The translations under genes were made by a program, and so were the position numbers. This document shows, piece by piece, positions 6,132 through 11,018 of a DNA stretch of 11,018 nucleotides; position 1 is the first letter of the stretch; each line of letters starts with the position of its first letter. This DNA comes from an uncultured Collinsella sp. (GTDB lineage Bacteria > Actinomycetota > Coriobacteriia > Coriobacteriales > Coriobacteriaceae), in contig USBA01000052.1 of the NCBI GenBank assembly GCA_900552735.1, positions 1-11,018 on the forward strand, written 5' to 3'. The notes beneath the pieces are model-generated. The model was given only the letters and a program-made list of their open reading frames with translations, searched no databases and had not been told where the DNA came from.

Positions 6132-6878
6132 ATGCTCGAAGGATTATTTGACGCCGACCGTTGGTCGACGACATTTCAAAACATGGGGCCCTTCTGGGAG
6201 GGCTTTGGCGTGACGCTGCAAGTGGTCGTTGCCGGTCTGCTGCTGTCGCTGGTGCTGGGCACGCTGCTGGGCGTGTTCTCTACCACTCGCTCGCGCGTGC
6301 TGCGCGCCATAAGCCGCGTGTACGTGGAGTTTTACCAGAACACCCCGTTGCCCGTGCAGGTGCTCTTTATGTACATGGCCGGTCCGCAGTTTTTGCAGGC
6401 CATAACCGGTGCCGACCAGCCGGTGCGCATCGCGCCGTTCGTGCTGGGCTTCTTGGGTGTGGGCCTGTATCACGCGGCCTACATTTCGGAGGTCATCCGC
6501 ACTGGTATCGAGGCGGTTCCGCGCGGTCAGATGGAGGCGGCCCAGAGCCAGGGCTTTACCCGTGCGCAGGCGTACTGGTACATCGTGCTGCCTCAGACGT
6601 TCAAGATCATCCTGCCGCCGCTGTGTAACCAAGCGCTCAACCTGGTCAAGAACACGTCGGTGCTGGCGCTCGTGGCCGGCGGCGACCTTATGTACCGTTC
6701 CGACAACTTTGTGAGTCTGTACGGTTACCTGCAGGGATACATCGTCTGCTGCCTTATGTACTTCATCATCTGCTTTCCGCTCGCCATGCTGGTGCAGTGG
6801 CTCGAGCGCCGCTCCAAGGAGCGCCCGCGCGGCGTGAGCCTGGCCGAGCTGGGGCTCGACAACGTAGAGGAGGCCTAG
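6132..6878 (+). CDS. Amino acid ABC transporter permease (first of a pair)
   Basis: A 248-residue inner-membrane permease of the HisM/GlnP family. Membrane segments are visible near 25-50, 75-90, 100-120, 170-185 and 200-222. The EAA loop that docks on the ATPase begins at residue 135 (EAAQSQGFTRAQAYW, then IVLPQTFKIILPP). The start ATG 6132 has the ribosome binding site AAGGAAGGA (6118-6126) five bases upstream; the in-frame ATG at 6063 lies inside the binding-protein gene and is rejected. The C-terminal tail of about 25 charged residues after the last helix is longer than in the partner permease. Together with the next gene it should form the heterodimeric channel. Confidence 0.93.
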   Translation: MLEGLFDADRWSTTFQNMGPFWEGFGVTLQVVVAGLLLSLVLGTLLGVFSTTRSRVLRAISRVYVEFYQNTPLPVQVLFMYMAGPQFLQAITGADQPVRIAPFVLGFLGVGLYHAAYISEVIRTGIEAVPRGQMEAAQSQGFTRAQAYWYIVLPQTFKIILPPLCNQALNLVKNTSVLALVAGGDLMYRSDNFVSLYGYLQGYIVCCLMYFIICFPLAMLVQWLERRSKERPRGVSLAELGLDNVEEA

Positions 6879-6881
6879 CGC

Positions 6882-7520
6882 ATGGAAATCTTCAACGCGA
6901 CCAACCTGCTCTACATTTGGGGCGGCTTTGTTAAGACGATCGAGATCTCGGCGCTGTCGATCTTTTTCTCGCTCATCTTTGGCACGGTGCTGGCGCTTGT
7001 TAAGAGCTATGCGCCCCGCCCGTTCCGTATTTTGGTGAGCGCCTATATCGAGCTGTTCCGCTGCACGCCAAACCTGCTGTGGATTCTGTTTATCTACTTT
7101 ACGGTGCAGGGTTTGGACATTGTGATTTCGACCATCGCCTTTACGCTGTTTACCAGCGCTGTTATGGCTGAGATTGTGCGCGGCGGCCTCAACTCGATTC
7201 CGCGCGGCCAGTTTGAGGCGGCGCAGAGCCAGGGCTTCGGCTTCTTTGCCACCATGCGCTACATCATTCTGCCGCAGACATTTAAGACGATCATTCCGGC
7301 GCTGTTTAGCCAGTGCACGACCGTCATCAAGGACAGCTCGTATCTTTCGGGCATTAACGTGGCCGAGCTCATGTACACGGCAAACGTCGTGATGGCCCAC
7401 GCGATCGACCTGTCGCAGGTGCTTATGCTCTACGGCCTGGTGTTTGCGATGTACTTTGTGCTCAACTTTGGTATCTCGCTGCTGGTTCGCGCATATCAGA
7501 GGCGAATGGTGGCAGCGTAG
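6882..7520 (+). CDS. Amino acid ABC transporter permease (second of a pair)
   Basis: A 212-residue permease of the same HisM/GlnP family, with the EAA loop starting at residue 112 (EAAQSQGFGFFATMRY, then IILPQTFKTIIP). The first residues of both EAA loops are identical (EAAQSQGF), as expected for paired subunits that contact identical ATPases. The start ATG 6882 lies three bases after the previous stop and has the ribosome binding site GAGGAGG (6867-6873) inside the end of that gene, so the two are translated as a unit. It is the last clear transport gene; a hairpin follows its stop. Confidence 0.93.
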   Translation: MEIFNATNLLYIWGGFVKTIEISALSIFFSLIFGTVLALVKSYAPRPFRILVSAYIELFRCTPNLLWILFIYFTVQGLDIVISTIAFTLFTSAVMAEIVRGGLNSIPRGQFEAAQSQGFGFFATMRYIILPQTFKTIIPALFSQCTTVIKDSSYLSGINVAELMYTANVVMAHAIDLSQVLMLYGLVFAMYFVLNFGISLLVRAYQRRMVAA

Positions 7521-7521
7521 A

Positions 7522-7552
7522 ATGTGGCAAAGGGACAGCCCCTTTGCCACAT
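7522..7552 (+). repeat. GGGGAC-family hairpin (copy 7) between the permease and kinase genes
   Basis: Perfect 13-bp stem: ATGTGGCAAAGGG (7522-7534) and CCCTTTGCCACAT (7540-7552), loop ACAGC. Read as a family member, the arms ATGTGGCAAA/TTTGCCACAT flank an 11-nt core GGGACAGCCCC, two shorter than the others. No T-run follows. It ends two bases before the kinase ribosome binding site (AGAAAGGA, 7555-7562), so it could affect both readthrough and start-site access. Confidence 0.75.
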
Positions 7553-7568
7553 AGAGAAAGGAATCGCG

Positions 7569-8192
7569 ATGAGCGATCTGGAGAACAAGAAGAATCCTGT
7601 GGTCATTACCATCGCGCGCGACTTTGGCGCCGAGGGCCACGAGATTGGTCGCATGCTTGCCGACGAGTTGGGGATTCCGCTGTACGACAACGAGCTGCTG
7701 GTGCGCGCGTCTCTGCGCGCGGGCGAGTCGCTCGATAAGATGGCCGCCTATGACGAACGTCTGGCCGTGGAGAACATGGCGTTCCTGCCTGACCGCTACG
7801 ATGCGCGCTCGTACTCGGACAAGTTGTTCCAAAAGATGAGCCAGGTGATTTTGGATCTGGGCGAGACCGAGAGCTGCATTATTGAAGGTCGCCTGTCCGA
7901 TTACCTGCTGCGTAACAACCCCAACCATATTGCCGTGTTGGTGACCGCACCCTTTGAGGACCGCGTCGAGATCGTGCGCAAGAAGCGTGGACTTAACAAA
8001 AAGAAGGGCGCCAAGCTGGTCAAGCAGCAGCAGAAGGCGCGCGAGGCGTTCTACAAGCGCTACAGCGCCGGAAAGTGGAAGATGACGAGCGGCAAAGACA
8101 TCGTCGTCAACCGCGCCAAGTTGGGACGCGAGGGCTGTAAAGACGTTATCGCCGCCGCCTACCGCTACAAAGTGGCGCAACTCGAGGCTTAA
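7569..8192 (+). CDS. Cytidylate kinase-like family protein
   Basis: A 207-residue cytoplasmic P-loop protein of the cytidylate-kinase-like family, common in Firmicutes and Actinobacteria. The N-terminus VVITIARDFGAEGHEIGRML (11-30) is the family's altered nucleotide loop: the strand and glycine loop are present but the classical GKS/T lysine is absent, so true CMP kinase activity is uncertain. Other family marks are GIPLYDNELL (35-44), CIIEGRLSDYLL (103-114) and the basic lid KKRGLNKKK (138-146). The start ATG 7569 is chosen because AGAAAGGA (7555-7562) lies six bases upstream; the GTG at 7524 sits inside the preceding hairpin. It is 48 bases after the permease gene and may be cotranscribed with the transporter. 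Its substrate is unknown. Confidence 0.82.
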   Translation: MSDLENKKNPVVITIARDFGAEGHEIGRMLADELGIPLYDNELLVRASLRAGESLDKMAAYDERLAVENMAFLPDRYDARSYSDKLFQKMSQVILDLGETESCIIEGRLSDYLLRNNPNHIAVLVTAPFEDRVEIVRKKRGLNKKKGAKLVKQQQKAREAFYKRYSAGKWKMTSGKDIVVNRAKLGREGCKDVIAAAYRYKVAQLEA

Positions 8193-8197
8193 CCGAC

Positions 8198-8246
8198 CAA
8201 AAACCACCACAAAGGGGACAGGCACCTTTGTGGTGGTTTTTGTTTT
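8198..8246. terminator. Bidirectional terminator formed by a GGGGAC-core hairpin (copy 8)
   Basis: Perfect 18-bp stem CAAAAACCACCACAAAGG (8198-8215) with its complement at 8225-8242, 9-nt loop, then TTTT (8243-8246). On both strands the stem ends in a T-run, so it can stop the kinase gene (+) and the convergent regulator gene (-), whose stop codon (8245-8247) touches it. The inner part has the family plan: CCACCACAAA (8204-8213), core GGGGACAGGCACC (8214-8226), TTTGTGGTGG (8227-8236). Confidence 0.82.
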
Positions 8247-9648
8247 AGGCGGAGGGGAAGGCCTTGGTGAGACCGGCGCGCGTCTGCGTGTCGGTCTTTT
8301 GGTAGATAGAGCTCAGGTGGCGCTGTACCATGCGCATCGAGATGCCGAGTTCCTCGGCGATTTGCTTGAGCGGGCGTTCGTCCTGTGTCACGGCTATGAG
8401 CACGTCAACTTCGCGCGGGGTGAGAGCGTGGTCGGCGATGAAGGCCTGGCGCTGCTCCTCGATGGTGGGGGCGGCGAGTGCTTCCTCGGCTCGTTGCTGA
8501 TGCTGGCGTTCTTGCTCGGTTTGGGGCAGGCGGAATAGGCCCGCAGCAATGAACGCAACGCTCGCCGCCACAAGCAGCATGAGCGCGCCGATCATGATGA
8601 GGGCGACATTGCCCGAGGTCACAAGTGCCAGCGAGATGCCCGACGTAGTGAACGCACACACGTTGTTGGCTGCGCGGCCCATGCCAGCCCACAGTGCGGG
8701 CGTATGCATGCGCGGCGCCAGCTGCGTAAACGTGGCGGTAAAGAACGTGACAAAAAAGCCCGAACTCAGATAAAAGACGACAAGGCCCAGGTTGGGGTCG
8801 GCGCCGGCTTCCACGGCCAAGATCGAGATGGTGGAAAGTGCCGTGACGCCGAGCATGATGAGACCCATGTAGCGACGTTCGGCAAGATCAAAGATAAGAC
8901 CGGCGGCAAGGCCGCTTGCCGCCAAAAAGAGGCGCGGCCAGGTCTGTACGGCGATGGTGCCGTGGGCGTTGGAGAGCGTGACCACGTTGTCGAGGGTCGA
9001 GAACAAGCAGGCAAGAATCATGACGAGCGCGATGCTCCAACATGCCTGCTTGGCGAGGGCGTGTGAGGGCTCGGCAAAGGGGCTGACGGTGGGATTGGGA
9101 CTCTCGGCAGCCTTTAGGGGAACGGCGCTGAGGGCGGAGATGGCGATAGTCACTGTGCCAAGGACGATGAGCTCTGCGATGCCGCCGCAATTGAGCAGGT
9201 TGACGGCGAACTGCATCAGGATGCCCGCGGCATAGGCCGCTCCCGCGCCGGTGGCGAGCTTGGGATCGTCTTGAAACGCCAGTGAAAAGGCGTAGTGCGT
9301 AGCGGCGCCCAACAGGCCGAGTCCGAGGAATGCGAGGCAGCCCAGAATCTCGAGGGCAAGCGGGCTCGTGGGGGACTGAATCTGAGTCAATCCCAAGATG
9401 GCGATGGGGACGGCGGCACTGACAACTGCCTGAGGCTGGCCTTTGTGCTGCGCGTGCTCAAGCAACGGAGCGTACCCGATAAAGCCGAGCACGCTCGCGC
9501 CCAGAATAAAGCCCTGTGCGAGCACAACGCGCTCGGCGCCGGCGAGTAGCCCGATATTGATATCGAAGCGAAACTCGGCGGCAAGGAAGGCGAAGGTGAA
9601 GAGTGCGAGCGCCAGAAGCGCGTTGATTTTAGACCTGCTCAGGTTCAA
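8245..9648 (-). CDS. Membrane-embedded LuxR-family transcriptional regulator with MFS-like sensor domain
   Basis: A 467-residue fusion. Residues about 8-380 form 12 hydrophobic segments in an MFS-like arrangement, split six and six by a polar loop near 179-202. A charged Gln/Glu-rich linker follows, and residues 409-467 are a LuxR-type (GerE) DNA-binding domain: LTPREVDVLI, QIAEELGISMRMVQRHL and SSIYQKT. The layout is typical of Coriobacteriia, which carry many such membrane LuxR proteins; ligand and targets are generally unknown. The natural reading is a one-component sensor that controls a nearby gene. The start is TTG at 9648 (reverse strand), because AAAGGA lies six bases upstream and no in-frame ATG sits at a good site. 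It is convergent with the kinase gene and divergent from the secreted-protein gene at 9875, which makes that gene a candidate target. Confidence 0.88.
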   Translation of the reverse strand: MNLSRSKINALLALALFTFAFLAAEFRFDINIGLLAGAERVVLAQGFILGASVLGFIGYAPLLEHAQHKGQPQAVVSAAVPIAILGLTQIQSPTSPLALEILGCLAFLGLGLLGAATHYAFSLAFQDDPKLATGAGAAYAAGILMQFAVNLLNCGGIAELIVLGTVTIAISALSAVPLKAAESPNPTVSPFAEPSHALAKQACWSIALVMILACLFSTLDNVVTLSNAHGTIAVQTWPRLFLAASGLAAGLIFDLAERRYMGLIMLGVTALSTISILAVEAGADPNLGLVVFYLSSGFFVTFFTATFTQLAPRMHTPALWAGMGRAANNVCAFTTSGISLALVTSGNVALIMIGALMLLVAASVAFIAAGLFRLPQTEQERQHQQRAEEALAAPTIEEQRQAFIADHALTPREVDVLIAVTQDERPLKQIAEELGISMRMVQRHLSSIYQKTDTQTRAGLTKAFPSA

Positions 9649-9685
9649 GGACGGTCCTTTGGGTGGACGAATAATCGTGTCCTCG

Positions 9686-9691
9686 ATTGTA
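9686..9691 (-). promoter_or_regulatory. Possible -10 element (TACAAT on the minus strand) for the LuxR gene
   Basis: ATTGTA on the plus strand reads TACAAT on the minus strand, about 38 bases before the TTG start. It is the same hexamer as before the ABC operon. No good -35 is visible, so the call is weak. Confidence 0.3.
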
Positions 9692-9750
9692 GCGTTCCCG
9701 GGACGAGTGTGGCGATGGCGAAATCATATTGAATTAAACCGCAGGTAGAG

Positions 9751-9778
9751 GCCTAGGTTCACATCTACGAACCTAGGC
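9751..9778. promoter_or_regulatory. 10-bp inverted repeat GCCTAGGTTC in the divergent gap, candidate operator
   Basis: GCCTAGGTTC (9751-9760) and GAACCTAGGC (9769-9778) are exact reverse complements separated by 8 nt. It lies in the gap between the LuxR regulator and the secreted-protein gene, about 100 bases from each start, and has no T-run. The form fits a dimer-binding operator, but a transcribed hairpin is not excluded. It does not belong to the GGGGAC family. Confidence 0.5.
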
Positions 9779-9802
9779 ATACGGAGTCATTTGGCACATC
9801 TT

Positions 9803-9848
9803 GGTGGTACAGAACCACCGCAAAGGGGACAGGCACCTTTGTGGCGGT
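9803..9848 (+). repeat. GGGGAC-core hairpin (copy 9) with a competing upstream hairpin
   Basis: CCACCGCAAA (9815-9824), core GGGGACAGGCACC (9825-9837), TTTGTGGCGG (9838-9847). The 35 bases 9814-9848 match 8203-8237 at 33 positions. The left arm can instead pair with GGTGGT (9803-9808) to ACCACC (9814-9819) over six bp. The element ends 14 bases before the ribosome binding site of the secreted-protein gene and has no T-run. Confidence 0.65.
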
Positions 9849-9874
9849 ATGTCCCTACGACCAAGGAGGCCGTT

Positions 9875-11018
9875 ATGAACGGAAGTCACTTCGATAAGCA
9901 AACTCAGCGTGAGCGCACCTGCTCGCTGGTTCACGGTACTTGGCGTTGTGTGGGTGCCAAAATCGCTTGCGCCGGCGCGTGTGCGCTTATGGTCGGTCAG
10001 TTGCTGCTGCCGAGCGTGGCGCTGTCGACGGAATGCGCCGATCCCGCCGCTGGGACGGATGAGGTTGCCGCGGCTCCGGTGACGCCGACGGTTGCGGAGG
10101 ATGCGGCCGCAACGACCGCGCCTGCAACCGATGCTGCTCCGGCGGCGCAAGCCACCGCTGAGCCTCAGCAGACGGCCCCGACTGGCGCCACCGATGAATC
10201 CAACGATGCGGCACCCGCTGAACAAAATACTCCCAGCGACAACGCCGCCACGCCGGCAAACAACGCCATCATGCCCTGCGGTGTGACCGATGTTGTTGGC
10301 GGCGGCGACGTTAGGGTCAACACGACCGTGGTCCCCCACTATACGGACTGCGCGCTTCCGAGCAAGGTCACACTCAAAAAGGGCCAGCCGTATACCCACG
10401 ATTTTCTCGATGTAGAGGGTGGCATTCCAGAAACGCTTGCGAGCGAAGTCGTCGAGGTTAAGTACTACAGGGCCGATGCCGCTTCGGGCATTCTGGTCGA
10501 AGTTCAGGATGCGTCCATGTCCGACGTGACGGCTCGCTTCGAACCCGTTGGCAATCACATGAGGCTGACGCTGACCTTTACGGGTGGCGCGGCAGGCGGC
10601 TCGTATCGACTCACGCGCAATGAGGCTCTCTATATTGGCACGGCACTGGAGTATACCGGAACTGACTATGAAGGCAGCTCGACTATCCTCAACGAAACCA
10701 GGTACGATTATTACCTCCGCTACGCCATCAATAGCGAAATTACGCTCGTTGCGTCAGAAAACGAAGCCCTCCATAACCTGAACGTCAACGACGTGAAGAC
10801 CAACTACGCGCCCGGCGAGGCGCCCCGCGCGACCGCGACGATTCCCGCTGCTGACGCCGACAAGTACGAGATCGCCTACGAGTGCTGGGAGGAGATGGAT
10901 GGCAGCGACCCCGCGGAGCTCACGCCCGTTGCCTTCTGGTATTCCGATCCCGCCAAGTATCCGACGGGCGCGAGGAGGATCGAACACTTCGAAGAGGGCA
11001 AGTTCTACATGTATTCCG
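9875..11018 (+). CDS. Secreted/surface protein of unknown function, 3' end outside the window
   Basis: An open frame from ATG 9875 runs 381 codons to the window edge with no stop. A strong ribosome binding site AAGGAGG (9863-9869) lies five bases upstream. The N-terminus is charged (1-28), then hydrophobic (about 29-50, ACAGACALMVGQLLLPSVAL), which fits a long signal peptide of the type seen in Gram-positive surface proteins; cleavage is probably near residues 48-55. Residues about 57-132 are a low-complexity Ala/Pro/Thr/Asp/Gln linker. After that comes an acidic, beta-rich region with aromatic patches (TRYDYYLRYAI, YEIAYECWEEM, VAFWYSDP). I do not recognise a named domain. The later part, with YEIAYECWEEM and HFEEGKFYMYS, has the look of a unit that could recur in a large repeat-type adhesin, but that would lie outside the window. 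A sorting signal, if any, would also be outside. Confidence 0.8.
   Translation, partial: MNGSHFDKQTQRERTCSLVHGTWRCVGAKIACAGACALMVGQLLLPSVALSTECADPAAGTDEVAAAPVTPTVAEDAAATTAPATDAAPAAQATAEPQQTAPTGATDESNDAAPAEQNTPSDNAATPANNAIMPCGVTDVVGGGDVRVNTTVVPHYTDCALPSKVTLKKGQPYTHDFLDVEGGIPETLASEVVEVKYYRADAASGILVEVQDASMSDVTARFEPVGNHMRLTLTFTGGAAGGSYRLTRNEALYIGTALEYTGTDYEGSSTILNETRYDYYLRYAINSEITLVASENEALHNLNVNDVKTNYAPGEAPRATATIPAADADKYEIAYECWEEMDGSDPAELTPVAFWYSDPAKYPTGARRIEHFEEGKFYMYS

Noticed and set aside
6144..8225. Open frame of 693 codons on the minus strand
   Set aside because: It lies antisense to two permease genes and the kinase gene, all with clear family motifs. The translation is His/Arg/Gln-rich with no recognisable domain, as expected of a shadow frame in high-GC DNA.
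1790..9848. CRISPR array
   Set aside because: The GGGGAC repeats are spread over kilobases in separate gaps, in both orientations, with no regular spacers or cas genes.
9773..10558. Open frame of 261 codons on the minus strand opposite the secreted-protein gene
   Set aside because: The plus-strand frame has a strong ribosome binding site, signal peptide and stays open for 381 codons to the edge; the minus frame is rich in Arg/Gly from the complement of the Ala/Pro linker and starts nowhere convincing.

Overview
The window looks like a piece of chromosome from a high-GC actinobacterium of the class Coriobacteriia, most likely Collinsella-like. This is an inference from the codon use, a LuxR regulator fused to a 12-TM MFS-like membrane domain, a Tat-type lipoprotein, and many extragenic GGGGAC hairpins. 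No rRNA, tRNA, CRISPR array or transposase gene was recognised.

Layout from left to right. (1) 1-1760: the end of purM and all of purN, overlapping by 11 bases, then a good intrinsic terminator; these are steps of de novo purine synthesis. (2) 1838-2302: a stand-alone PTS IIA protein of the galactitol/fructose-mannitol type. (3) 2303-2524: a short gene-free stretch packed with hairpin repeats. (4) 2525-4304: a membrane-anchored SurA/PrsA-like parvulin foldase, then a YqeY (GatB/YqeY-domain) protein and a strong terminator. (5) 4316-4386: a perfect 28-bp inverted repeat. (6) 4491-7520: a four-gene amino-acid ABC importer (ATPase, Tat lipoprotein, two permeases). The binding protein keeps the residues that contact aspartate/glutamate in Campylobacter PEB1a, so dicarboxylic amino acid uptake is the best guess. 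(7) 7569-8192: a cytidylate-kinase-like protein, ending at a hairpin terminator shared with the convergent gene. (8) 8245-9648, minus strand: the MFS-LuxR membrane regulator. (9) 9875 to the window end, plus strand: the start of a large secreted or surface protein with an Ala/Pro/Thr-rich linker. It is divergent from the regulator and cut off by the window edge.

The most interesting signal is not a protein. At least eight places between genes carry a small hairpin built to one plan: a variable stem of 6-10 bp around a loop core of usually 13 nt that begins GGGGAC (or its close variant) in one orientation. Stem sequences differ almost completely between copies, yet the two arms match each other within a copy. 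One copy is used as an intrinsic terminator, another pair is fused into the 28-bp palindrome, and a third group is clustered upstream of the foldase gene. They resemble REP-type elements mobilised by IS200-like (RAYT) transposases, but conserved loops with covarying stems are the reverse of the usual REP pattern.
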